A stretch of DNA of 32,645 nt from Rhizoclosmatium globosum (Eukaryota > Chytridiomycota > Chytridiomycetes > Chytridiales > Chytriomycetaceae). Below, piece after piece: positions 8,466 to 18,653 of this stretch. The stretch covers positions 1-32,645 of the forward strand of contig MCGO01000330.1 of the NCBI GenBank assembly GCA_002104985.1, written 5' to 3'. The notes under the pieces are model-generated. The model did no database searches. It was not told the origin of the DNA and saw nothing but the letters and a program-made list of their open reading frames with translations. A program made the position numbers and the translations under genes. Numbering within the stretch: position 1 is the first letter of the stretch; the number at the start of each line of letters is the position of its first letter.

Positions 8466-8936
8466 AAGGTTAAAGCAATTGTAATACAAAATAGGTTACT
8501 TCTGAATGGTTAAATATGCAAATAATTTATAAAATACGACTAATTAGATAACAGTAAAAGTTTAAATTAACTACTACAGCGTATAATTATATATAAAGTA
8601 ATTATACTATAGACAAATAAATTAAATTACCATAAACAAATAATACGATAATTATTAAATTTAACTATAATTTGAAATAACTATATTAACATTGGTCTAA
8701 AACTATTAATTATATTAACATAACCAACACTTGGAATTATATTAACATAACCAACACTTGGAATTAAATAGTGTGAGCAAAAATTTTAATGTAAATGTTT
8801 TTAAAGTAATTATAATTAACACTACATTTAATAAATGAATTATAATTAAATAACATAACTAATTTGTAGAAGTTTATAGTATAAACAATAATAAAGCTTT
8901 TATTATTAATCTATATAATCTATAATACAGTTAACT

Positions 8937-8954
8937 AAATATCTTAAGATATTT
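8937..8954. repeat. 18-bp palindrome AAATATCTTAAGATATTT
   Basis: Exact copy, isolated between two AT-rich duplications. Confidence 0.85.
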
Positions 8955-9157
8955 TTAAGTCAACAATTAAAGTATAATGATTATACTTAGGTCAACATTG
9001 TGTATTAAAACTTAGGTTAATTTACAAAGATAATATAATAACATATAAGTTCTAACATATTAAATATATAAATATAGATATTTTAATAATAATCACTTAA
9101 TTAAAATTAGAAATATACACTTATAACATTAGAAATATACACTTATAAAATTAGAGA

Positions 9158-9170
9158 CAGTCTACGACTG
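9158..9170. repeat. Hairpin element CAGTC-TAC-GACTG
   Basis: Exact reverse orientation, immediately after a duplicated ATTAGAAATATACACTTATA unit. Confidence 0.8.
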
Positions 9171-9389
9171 AATAAATTACGCTTATATAATTAATTAGTT
9201 GTAAATAATATCCTATTACTTTTGTTTCTTCTTAGTCATTTATACCCTTGACTTTCAATGGTTTATTTATATATTAGATTTATGTTTATATTTAATTTAT
9301 TAAATGTTTATATTTAATATGTTGATTTAATTCTCAACTATTAAATATTGTTAGTTTATAAAATATATAGTTAGTTTATAAATATACAT

Positions 9390-9402
9390 CAGTCGTAGAC
9401 TG
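9390..9402. repeat. Hairpin element CAGTC-GTA-GACTG
   Basis: Exact reference form. Confidence 0.8.
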
Positions 9403-9897
9403 TACCATATTAATTTATTTAAATTAAAGAAGACATACTCTAAAATATATCATATTAATTTAAAGAAGTTATATTAAATTAATTTAAAAGAAGTTAAGTT
9501 ATATTATATTGTTTATTATTTAATTAGGTCAATTAATTCTCTTATTAAGGATACTAATTCTCTTATTAGGGCAAATAATTATTGTCAAAGTTTAAACAGA
9601 CCATTTATATAGTTAAGCATGTTATCAGCTTATTTGTATTGTTTACCTTAATCGTATAATTAGCACAGTATATACGTGATTCATATTTAATTATAACATA
9701 TGTAGCTTAAATTACTATTAATCTAGCTTAGAATAATATGTATAGCTTAAATTAATATAGAATAAAGTAAGAAATGGAGTTATTTTAATGTTAAATATAT
9801 TGGTTATTTAATATTATGTAAATATATTGGTTATTTAATATTATGTAAAAATATAGGTTAATTTAAAAGTAAAATTATTATCTTAGTATACTTTACC

Positions 9898-9913
9898 CAG
9901 TCGCATAAGCTCC
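9898..9913 (+). repeat. Dispersed AGTCG..TAAGC(C)TCC motif
   Basis: CAGTCGCATAAGCTCC, a shorter relative of the copies at 1703, 2095 and 3253. Confidence 0.4.
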
Positions 9914-10687
9914 AATAAAATATATAATATGAAGTTAATTCTGATGGAAACATAATCTAAATAGATAGTGAGCACACATGTAAGTTAATTCTAATGGTGA
10001 CATACATAAATAAATATAATAACTTAAATAGTATAATAGCTTAAGTAATAGATTATAAATTTGTTTAATGTTTAAGCATTTAATTGTATTAATATAAAGT
10101 ATTTAATTGTCTTAATATTTATGCATAAATGTATTAAATTATTTAACAGAACATGTTATAAATGTAAAAGGTTGGTTTAAACCTACATTTTAGGCACAAG
10201 CAAATAAAATAATAATGTACAAAGTAGTAAACTATATGTATCAAAGAAAATAAATCAAGTATGTTATGAGATTATGTTTATAATTAATAATATTACATGT
10301 TCATAGAGAAAAGAACTTTTATTATATTTTAAATAATTAATTAATGGTTGATTTATATAAAATTATACATAAATTTGTTATATGAGGTATTAAATTCAAA
10401 CTAAATAATTCTGTAAAATTTATAATAAACTCTTGATTAATTTATAATAGACTGTATAGTTTGTCTCCGATTATTAAATGTTATATGTACATAAAATAAT
10501 TTGGGAGGAATGTATTAAACACTTTAATTATTTATATAAATTATGTTAATTATATTAGAAAATTACCTTAAATTTAAGTTTAATTTTACTAACTTTTTAC
10601 CAATATCTTGCTAGTTTTAACAAGTTATATTAATAGTCTAAACAAATCTAGTTTATTTTAATAGTGTTAATAAATTTAGCTTATTCT

Positions 10688-10700
10688 CAGTCGTAGACTG
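10688..10700. repeat. Hairpin element CAGTC-GTA-GACTG
   Basis: Exact reference form. Confidence 0.8.
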
Positions 10701-10800
10701 TTAAATATAACCGCTACAAATAATATTGCAATAAGAGTTTATTGTAGTTGTACTTACTTACTAACATATAAATTAACAAATATTATTTAGTTGACTCACC

Positions 10801-10865
10801 ATTATGTATAAGTTAACCTCATTATGTATAAGTTAACCTCATTATGTATAAGTTAACCTCATTAT
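10801..10865 (+). repeat. Perfect tandem repeat, 3 x 20 bp
   Basis: ATTATGTATAAGTTAACCTC is repeated three times without change, followed by a partial fourth. It is the cleanest tandem array in the window. Confidence 0.95.
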
Positions 10866-11245
10866 TTACATTTGGGATTATATATAATATAGGTTATATA
10901 CATTGTAACTCTATATAAGTTAAGGTTAATTGTAACGATTTAAATCTAGATATATTCTTAGTTTAATGCAATAGTTAGTTAAATGTGATTTTAGGTAAAA
11001 ATGCAACATAATACTTTAATTAATATTTAAATATTAGCATAGTCACTTTATGTAGCTTAATTATTTACATAAATATTCCCTAGTTCTAATTAAGTAAAAT
11101 TAATTAACTACCATATTTAAATTAATGGATAATTACAATTTTAATATAAGGTTAACTTATATGAATTTCTAAATTATATAATTTAACAAGATATGCAATA
11201 CAAAATTTACAATAATACAAACATATTTAAACAATTTCTATTATA

Positions 11246-11258
11246 CAGTCTACGACTG
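11246..11258. repeat. Hairpin element CAGTC-TAC-GACTG
   Basis: Exact reverse orientation. Confidence 0.8.
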
Positions 11259-11340
11259 AATTTATCATATACCTAGAAATTTACCGTTCTTGTCAGTATA
11301 TTATTTACTAAGAGGTAAACTCCGATTACTATAATATAAT

Positions 11341-11445
11341 TTTAATATAATAACTTTAATAACTAATATAATAACTTTAATAACTTTAATAACTAATATA
11401 ATAACTTTAATAACTAATATAATAACTTTAATATAATTGCATAAG
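11341..11445 (+). repeat. Tandem TAATATAATAACTTTAATAAC repeats
   Basis: About five imperfect units combine AATATAATAACTTTAATAAC and TTTAATAACT. Confidence 0.75.
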
Positions 11446-11480
11446 TAATTGTAGTTTACAACAGTCAAATTATTAAGCAT

Positions 11481-11493
11481 CAGCCGTAGGCTG
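11481..11493. repeat. Hairpin element with compensated stem CAGCC-GTA-GGCTG
   Basis: Relative to CAGTC-GTA-GACTG, both sides of one stem pair have changed (T-A to C-G), so the hairpin is kept. Confidence 0.8.
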
Positions 11494-11583
11494 TAACAGT
11501 ATGTAATAGCTATATCTTACAGTATAATATAGTTAATTTCTTATAGTTAATTATTACAACATAATTTAATTGTTATATTAATT

Positions 11584-11596
11584 CAGTCTACGACTC
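11584..11596. repeat. Hairpin element, broken stem
   Basis: CAGTC-TAC-GACTC: the outer pair is lost, so this is probably a decaying copy. It sits 21 bases before the CAGACC variant. Confidence 0.6.
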
Positions 11597-11617
11597 AACT
11601 AATAGACAAACTACAAT

Positions 11618-11632
11618 CAGACCGTTGGTCTG
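11618..11632. repeat. Hairpin element CAGACC-GTT-GGTCTG
   Basis: A 6-bp stem with loop GTT. It has the same architecture as the CAGTC family with a different stem, and is found again at the LSU 3' end (17238). Confidence 0.75.
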
Positions 11633-12506
11633 CTAATATGAGTAAATTAAAATAATTGGTTTATTTAAATTACAACTTATATTTGCATAAACATAAATAA
11701 AAATGTTATATAATTTATAGACTAAGTAGGAAATAGTTAATATATTAGTTTGGTTAATATACAAATTTTGGTTTATAAGATTGTTTAGTATATGGTAAGG
11801 TATGTATAACAACAAAGTAAATATGAATGTTAATGTAAATGTTAATGTGTATAGCATAGAAATGTTTAATATATTAAATGATGTGTATGACATATTTATA
11901 CAACATAATTATAATAAGAGCATATATTTGTTATATTAAAGTATAAACATATATGTATTCAATATTAATATTAAAAGTCTTAGCATGGGAAATATAATGA
12001 CATTAAAGAACAATGTTAAATTAAATGAAGACATTTGAGCTACAATAAATTTAGTGTATATATAACTAGAGCTACAATAAATCCAAGGTATATATAAATT
12101 CTACTATATAATTATAACCAATAAATAAATTTTAACTTATGTGAATTAATCTATTATGTGAAGTTATTGTGAGAATAAACTTATTAAGATAATTAAATTA
12201 TTGTGATATCAACTTATTTACAGGTTAAATATAACGTATTAAATATTGTTACAACTTAAATATAAATAACAAAATAAAATAAATAACAAATTACATATTA
12301 CAGCTTAAATATAAAGATAAAATGGCTCTTTAAATATAAGACAAATATAATAAAGACAAATATAACAAGGTTAATTAATATACAATATTATTTATTAAAT
12401 GCTATGTAAACATGTTTTATTTTATTTAATAAATTTAATAGACATAGTTTTAATTTGTTTCATTTGTATTACAATTAACTAAGGAAAGATTTAATATGTT
12501 ATTGTA

Positions 12507-12543
12507 ATGTACCGTATATTATTGTAACGTACCGTATATTATA
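12507..12543 (+). repeat. Direct repeat upstream of atp9
   Basis: GTACCGTATATTATTGTAAC is followed by GTACCGTATATTATAACAA. Being about 70-100 bases upstream of atp9, it may hold a promoter or processing site, but it matches no motif I can name. Confidence 0.5.
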
Positions 12544-12610
12544 ACAATTTACAAAAATTAAACAAGAGTTAATGAAGGTATTTTGTGTTAAACTAATAAA
12601 TTTAAAATTT

Positions 12611-12835
12611 ATGTTGATGGCAGCTAAATTGATTGGTGCTGGTCTTGCATGTATCGCTCTAGGTGGTGCTTCTATTGGTATTGGTATTCTATTCGGTTCT
12701 CTAATTACAGGTGTTTCTCGTAACCCAGCTCTACGTAAAGAACTATTTAACAACGCTATCTTGGGATTCGCTCTAACAGAAGCAATGGGTCTATTTGCTT
12801 TGATGATGGCTTTGATCTTCCTATACGCATTCTAA
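12611..12835 (+). CDS. atp9: ATP synthase F0 subunit 9 (subunit c)
   Basis: Subunit c of the mitochondrial F1F0 ATP synthase, forming the proton-translocating ring in the inner membrane. The 74-residue product starts [11 protein letters not shown] and has two membrane helices. The first is glycine-rich (about residues 7-32). The polar loop SRNPALRKE (36-44) contacts F1. The second helix (about 48-72) carries the proton-binding Glu57 in [10 protein letters not shown] chose ATG 12611 because homologues begin shortly before AAKxIGAG. The frame is open to an ATG at 12572, which would add an unlikely 13-residue AT-rich extension, and ATG 12617 is also possible. CTA encodes conserved leucines, arguing against the yeast mitochondrial code. 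It is the only housekeeping protein gene here and stands alone between gene-free regions. Confidence 0.96.
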   Translation: MLMAAKLIGAGLACIALGGASIGIGILFGSLITGVSRNPALRKELFNNAILGFALTEAMGLFALMMALIFLYAF

Positions 12836-13609
12836 TTTATTGTTCACTCATTTAGCTTTAACTTAATTTATAAAGTTAATACCAGTTTAATTTATAAGCT
12901 TTAACTTAATTAACGTACTATTAAAATGTACTTAATAAACTAACAATTTAAATTTAACTTTTGCATATAATATATTAAACTTTTACATAGATAAATTCTA
13001 TATCATTTGAATGTATAACAAATAAAGACAATTAACAGCAATTATTTTAGTATTAATTTTGTCTGTAGTACAATAAAGTCAACTTACAGCAATATAAATT
13101 TTGAACTTTTATATAGTTTAATATATAAATTCTCATGTTGTCTAATATAATAGAGGCAACTTACAGTAATATAATGTAACTTCATACGATCTTATAGTGT
13201 TGTCTATTTAAATAATAAAGGTAATTATAATCTTAAATTTTACTAATTGCTTTAAATTAATACTATATGTTGTGTAAGAATAATTATAGACATTTTTACT
13301 TAATAGTAAATTAAGTAAACCACATTTAGTTATATTGGTAATTGTAATAAATGCATAATATAACATGTAGCAAAACTATTTAGTTATTCAAAAGATTAGG
13401 TATTTTAGTTTTATTAAGTAAAAGCTATATATAACAATTATAAATTGTGTTAGATATTATTTACTTTTAATCTATATTATTTTAGTCTTATAAAATATTA
13501 GTTTAATTATTTTTGATGCAAATATATTAATCTTTTAATTTATTATACACAATAAATATGAAGTTTATTAACTTATTTATATAAATGTAATAGCTCTATA
13601 TATAAATTT

Positions 13610-13692
13610 AATACGCTATAATTAATACACTATAATTAAATACGCTATAATTAAATACGCTATAATACGCTATAATTAAATACGCTATAATT
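13610..13692 (+). repeat. Tandem TACGCTATAATTAAA repeats
   Basis: About five units of 15 bp, with one shortened unit in the middle. Confidence 0.85.
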
Positions 13693-13894
13693 TAGTCATT
13701 TGTAGTAAATAAATGTCGATAATTTAAAGATTTACAAATAATGTAAATACTCAGAAATAATTAACCTTTAAACTACGATGTGAGTTTAAATAATATACAA
13801 ATATACAAATATTTACTAGATATGCACAATAATTTAAGTTAAGTTAAATTTAATAAATACATGTTAAGTTAAATTTAATACATGTTAAGTTAAA

Positions 13895-13907
13895 CAGTCT
13901 ACGACTG
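13895..13907. repeat. Hairpin element CAGTC-TAC-GACTG
   Basis: Exact reverse orientation, directly after a duplicated ATGTTAAGTTAAA unit. Confidence 0.8.
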
Positions 13908-14849
13908 ACATATGTTAATTCATAGAAATATTAATCAAAAGTTCAAGTTAATATTAGGATTTACACTATTATAAAATACGTTTTAATTAAACAAGTAAAC
14001 ATAAAACTAATTAAAATGAGTAAATTTAAGGTAAACAAGGAAAGTATAATTATTTAATAAAGTATAATAATTAAATAAAGTTTTATTATCAGTTACATAA
14101 TAACTTTAAATAAAGTTTTTTATTAAATAAATTGTATGATATTAATATAAGTTAAGTTTTATAGACTTACGTAAGTAAATTAATATTACACCAAATAATA
14201 AAGGTTAATTGTCAATAAACGTTTATCAATTTATAAATTTAATAGTGTAAATCCTAATAAATTAATATGTAAATCCTAATAAACTTAGTATGCAGATATT
14301 TATATATCTCCTAGGTAAAATTTAAGGTTTATTAAAATATTGAGTTAATTTAAAGTTAGTATATTAAAATTATATTATATATAATTGTAACCAATAAATG
14401 AAAAGAAATATAGGGCTACACACCAAGAATCCTAATAACTATACGGAGGTAACTAAGTTAAGTTGGTTAAATTTAAGCTTAATTATAATATGTATAAAGT
14501 AATTTAAATTTAATCATTATAGATTACATAAGACTATTTTGTCAAAGGCATAACATGTTACATTAATAACATAAATTATTAAATATTACATGTTCATAGT
14601 ATAATGTTACATGTCCGAATAAATTAAGTAATTACAATAAATAAACTCTAAATTAAAGATAAGTTTAATTTAAATAAACAATAAGATTTTATATTAACCT
14701 ATAATACCTTATATTTAATTATACATTTACCCGATAAAAGTACGTACCCAATATTACATATTGTAGTTGTATACTAAATTAAAACATATATTATATAATA
14801 CTTACCATATATTTATTTAACATATATAGATCTTGCTGCATATCAAAAA

Positions 14850-14866
14850 TTTTCATGAAAATGTTT
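14850..14866. repeat. Palindrome ATTTTCATGAAAAT
   Basis: A near-perfect palindrome. Related AACAT/ATGTT-flanked sequences occur at 1251-1264 and 5270-5283. Confidence 0.45.
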
Positions 14867-15377
14867 TTTTAATTATACTTTATCTTTATTAGGCGCTATT
14901 TATAGTTGAATTATGCATTATATTTTAGTTTAATTATATTTTAGTTTAATTATATTTTAGTTTAATTGGGTAACTTTAAATGATAAAATAATAGTTACAA
15001 TAAATGGTCTAATTAATTTATCTAAATTATGAAATTAACAGCTTTAACTAATGGTTTAATTTAAGAGAAATGCCGTTTATTTTAATAGAAATACTACTTA
15101 ATAATAAAGTTTATTGTTAATCCTTATAAGTTAATAATAATAAAGTTTACTTAAATAGTAGACAATCATATTGCAAACCAAAATATATAGTAATATAGAG
15201 TAAATAAGTTAAAGTAGATAAGTTAAAGTATATAAGTTAAAGTATAACCTGAAGATTAACTAGCACCTATAATAATTAAAGATATAATTATATAATATAC
15301 AGTATAATTATAAATAATAGTTATGTTAAGATACTTTATAATAAAAGGATAAGATTTAAAGTAAATAAGTATATAAG

Positions 15378-15393
15378 AATATCTTAAGATATT
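15378..15393. repeat. Palindrome AATATCTTAAGATATT
   Basis: A 16-bp version of the 18-bp element; the flanking A becomes G on the left. Confidence 0.75.
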
Positions 15394-15550
15394 TTCTTAG
15401 GAGGTATTATAATTAAAGTATATAGTGTATAGTGATCGATATATATTATGAGTCAAATTTTAAGAGTTAAATTTATAGTATGTAATTATTAATTAAAGTA
15501 TAATTAACATAGTATAATAACTATAGTTATATAGAGGAGATTAAAGGATT

Positions 15551-15563
15551 CAGTCTACGACTG
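15551..15563. repeat. Hairpin element CAGTC-TAC-GACTG
   Basis: Exact reverse orientation. Confidence 0.8.
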
Positions 15564-15684
15564 TTCATTACTATTCACATTATCATATTATATTAAGTAT
15601 AAGCATAATATATAATAAAAAGTATAATATTATATAGTAAAGTAAATATCATATATTTAATAATTAGAAGTAGTTTAATAATAC

Positions 15685-15702
15685 AAATATCTTAAGATAT
15701 TT
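15685..15702. repeat. 18-bp palindrome AAATATCTTAAGATATTT
   Basis: Exact copy, 23 bp before a perfect 25-bp tandem duplication. Confidence 0.85.
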
Positions 15703-15725
15703 TAGTAAAAGATATTATATGATAA

Positions 15726-15775
15726 TGTATGCCACTCATTAATAAACTAATGTATGCCACTCATTAATAAACTAA
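15726..15775 (+). repeat. Perfect direct repeat, 2 x 25 bp
   Basis: Unit beginning TGTATGCCACTCATTAATAA, tandem and identical. Confidence 0.9.
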
Positions 15776-16009
15776 TGTAAATAATATTGATTTTACTTAC
15801 AATATTTGTTCATTTTATAACATAAAATTATTAGTTGTAATTCTAAAATATACTGTAATACCTTAAATAAAAGTATTATCTAAAATTTAAAGTATACCGT
15901 ATTACCTAATGTAATTATTCAGTATAAAGTCTAAATGAGATAATCACGTTAAATATATATTTAACTTCAATGATAATACTGTTAAATTAGGATAAGCATT
16001 ATAAATTAT

Positions 16010-16072
16010 CCCGTAAATATGACATAAATTTCCGTAAATATGACATAAGATTCCGTAAATATGGCATAAGTT
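16010..16072 (+). repeat. Direct repeat, 3 x 21 bp
   Basis: Three copies of CCGTAAATATGACATAAG with small changes. Also present inverted near 32450. Confidence 0.85.
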
Positions 16073-16191
16073 TCAATTAGTAAATGAGACTGTATGATAT
16101 TATGTAATATGAGCCGTTCAATATAATGTAATATGCTCAATGTAACTTTCCTATTGGATAATGCTCAATTTTAGTCTTAATGCTAACAATC

Positions 16192-16209
16192 AAATATCTT
16201 AAGATATTT
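16192..16209. repeat. 18-bp palindrome AAATATCTTAAGATATTT
   Basis: Exact copy; its inverted-arm counterpart is at 32295-32312. Confidence 0.85.
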
Positions 16210-16782
16210 TTATATAATTTTAATTTATATAATAGTTTTAATTTACATAATAGTTTTAATTTACATAATAGTTTAATTTATAGTAAACTTAAATAAGTTT
16301 AAAAATCTTAGTAAATCTATATAAATATATTAAACAAATTTTTAATTTAAGATCATACATATATTTAATATAACAATACAAAGAATTAAGTATTACAACT
16401 TTATATAACTAAGTATTACTAATTTAATTAACCAAGTTACTATTAAAATTAACCAAGTTACTATTAAATTAACCAAGTTACAATTCCATATAATTCAGTT
16501 GTTTTATAAAGTTAAATGAATGATATGCTTAATTGTATTAAGCCTTATAAATTATTATATAAACTCCCTAAACTAATCTAAGTACTATAAGCTAATATAT
16601 AACTCCTATAAGCTAATATAAAAATACTAAATAACTTAATAATTAATGCTATAATTTAGTTAGTGTTATTATTTGAAATTATAAATTATAATTGTTTAAA
16701 TCAACTTAAATAATTGTATACTTTGTAAGTATAGTAGAAATAAGCCTCTTTAATAATATAATATAAAATTACCTCCAATATA

Positions 16783-16866
16783 AATTATTGATAAATTAAA
16801 ATAATATAAGTTACTGATAAATTAAAATAATATAAGTTACTGATAAACTAAAATAATATAAGTTAC
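16783..16866 (+). repeat. Tandem repeat, 3 x 26 bp
   Basis: Three units containing AAAATAATATAAGTTACTG or near variants. Confidence 0.8.
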
Positions 16867-17002
16867 AAGCTTAATTATTGGTTAAGAGTTAATTATTTAT
16901 ATACTATTTAAATTAATCGCATATAAAGAACATGAAGCAAATACTTTATAATTTACACAACATGTATAATAATAAGTTTAATCTTCGTTTATTTAATTTC
17001 TA

Positions 17003-17030
17003 ATGTTTGGTGTAGTGGTAAAATAGGATA
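17003..17030 (+). pseudogene. tRNA-like 5' fragment
   Basis: TGTTTGGTGTAGTGGTAAAA resembles a tRNA acceptor 5' strand plus D arm, but no T arm with TTC follows within tRNA distance. Probably a truncated tRNA remnant, or chance. Confidence 0.3.
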
Positions 17031-17237
17031 GCACAATGTTATGTTTGTATAGCTTAATTAAATATAGCTTAATTTGGTATATAATTTGGTATTTACTTTA
17101 ATATCACTCGTTACGTATAAGGTACATTTAGTTCAATGTATGATTGAAGTTTTAACTTGACTCACTTATAAATTAATTCATTTAGTTAAACTTGTGTTTA
17201 TACTTTATACTTTACTTTTATTTAGGTTTTACTTTAG

Positions 17238-17251
17238 CAGACCAACGGTCT
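17238..17251 (-). repeat. Hairpin AGACC-GTT-GGTCT at LSU rRNA 3' end
   Basis: The second copy of the 11618 hairpin, located at or just beyond the 3' end of the LSU rRNA in its transcription direction. It could act in 3' end formation. Position is the only evidence. Confidence 0.6.
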
Positions 17252-17668
17252 CACGATAACACCACGAGTAGGTAGCAAATAGTTATCATAGTATAAGGAA
17301 GATAGCATTTAAAATAATCAAATGATTCAGATATACCTAGTATGAAAGCTGTAGTATATCACGGAGATGTTCTATCTCCTTTATTATAAGAAAAACTTAA
17401 AACAGACCGTGTTTCCTCCTTAAGATGATTTCAGGAGTTAACGTTGGTAAACTTAGCTTGAGAACAACTATGTTTAATCTTCACCAGTGGTTTACATAAT
17501 CAGGTCCTCTCGTACCATGATCCTCGATCTTAATTTTTCCAATCTCTCTGAGGATAGGGACCGTACTGTCTCGCGACGTACTTAACCCAACTCACGTACC
17601 TTTTTATGCAGAGAACAGCTGCACCCTTGGGACCTCTTGCAGCCCCAGGATAAGAAGAGTCGACATCG

Positions 17669-18169
17669 CTATAATGTTAGGAAGTAAGTTAACTTCCCGA
17701 TATTTGAACAAAGACTTGTATCTTTCCACAGCTCAAACATCCCTAATGTTTCCATTAGGATCGGACTATATCATCAGAGTAAATTACTCTGTCAAGCGTG
17801 TAGTCTCTGAGATACCTACTAAAGAGCTATATGACTATAATTCTCGTTGGTTATCTGCTGATTATCCAATCTTTTAAATTTACTAATTGCTTTAAATAAG
17901 TTGTAACATAGTGTAAAGTAGTACTCTAGTTTTAAGGTAATTATAAAATATTTTAATAAATCTTTATGTTAACCAGTTACTGCACTACACTATAATATTA
18001 AATACTAGCAAAATTAGAGATAAAAGCTCTAAGGATGTTCCAGCATATCGCTTGAATTCTAAATCTGTTTAAATTATAACAGAAATGCCCCGATAAATAA
18101 CTAACTATATACTACCTTAAGTATGATTTTGTAATACATACTTGAAAAGATAAGTTATTTATATTATTA
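17669..18169 (-). other. Group I intron at LSU position about 2500
   Basis: An intron of about 501 nt splits GGCACCT from CGATGTCG, which corresponds to E. coli 2500/2501. It follows a T and ends in G, as group I introns do. Core elements on the minus strand: Q-like AATCAGCAGATAACC (17848-17865), R TCAGAGACTACACG (17797-17810) and S GATGATATAGTCCGA (17761-17775). GACTA and TAGTC form P7. It has no endonuclease: the 67-codon plus-strand ORF here is antisense to the core and is not a gene. The core closely resembles that of the helix-69 intron. Confidence 0.85.
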
Positions 18170-18653
18170 AGGTGCCGAGCGTAGAGTAAGATGTGGACTC
18201 CAACTCTATACCAGCCTGTTATCCCTATGGTAGCTTTAATTCTTTAAGCGGAAGCAAAAACTTCCGGATCACTATGACAAACCCAACATAGAGCAGCTAT
18301 GTTGAATTCCAAGGAGGCTTGTTTGCCAACTTGTCAAGTAAGTTTAATCCATTATGAGAGCAATAAATTGCGAAGAATACATAGTATTCTCTCTTACCTT
18401 TGTAATGCTTCGTTACAATTTAGAAGCACACCGCCCCAGTGAAACTGTCTTTGAATCGTAGAAGGACTAAAAGTCACGTCGATTCATAACAGTGAAGCTC
18501 AATAGGGTCTTCCCGTCCGCCAGAGAGTTACGGGTATTTGCACCCAAAGTATAATTTCACACAGTCCACCTAAGAGACAGTCGGAAGATCGTTCCACCAT
18601 TCATGCGGGACACCAATTAAGTGCCAAGGAATTTCGCTACCTTAGTACCGTTA

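Larger units (their letters stand above)
7932..12610. other. Gene-free AT-rich region
   Basis: No gene could be supported over nearly 4.7 kb. It contains tandem duplications (8369-8465, 8710-8765, 9793-9846, 10801-10865, 11341-11445), one AAATATCTTAAGATATTT palindrome (8937) and many CAGTC-type hairpins (9158, 9390, 10688, 11246, 11481, 11584, 11618). An 86-codon reverse ORF near 11.7 kb is low-complexity and not supported. Confidence 0.65.
12836..17237. other. Gene-free AT-rich region
   Basis: No gene could be supported. It contains tandem duplications (13610-13692, 14929-14967, 15726-15775, 16010-16072, 16218-16282, 16427-16483, 16783-16866), the 18-bp palindrome (15378, 15685, 16192), hairpins (13895, 15551) and a tRNA-like 5' fragment near 17003. 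The part from 15867 onward is also present inverted at 31.25-32.65 kb. Confidence 0.65.

Noticed and set aside
11633..11893. An 86-codon ORF on the minus strand
   Set aside because: Its product is a low-complexity Leu/Ile/Tyr/Asn run from AT-rich spacer DNA, with no domain and no gene context.
12499..12753. An 84-codon minus-strand ORF
   Set aside because: It is an antisense shadow of atp9.
17674..17877. A 67-codon plus-strand ORF, also in the right arm
   Set aside because: It is antisense to the P-Q-R-S core of the 2500-site group I intron, so its conservation is explained by intron structure.
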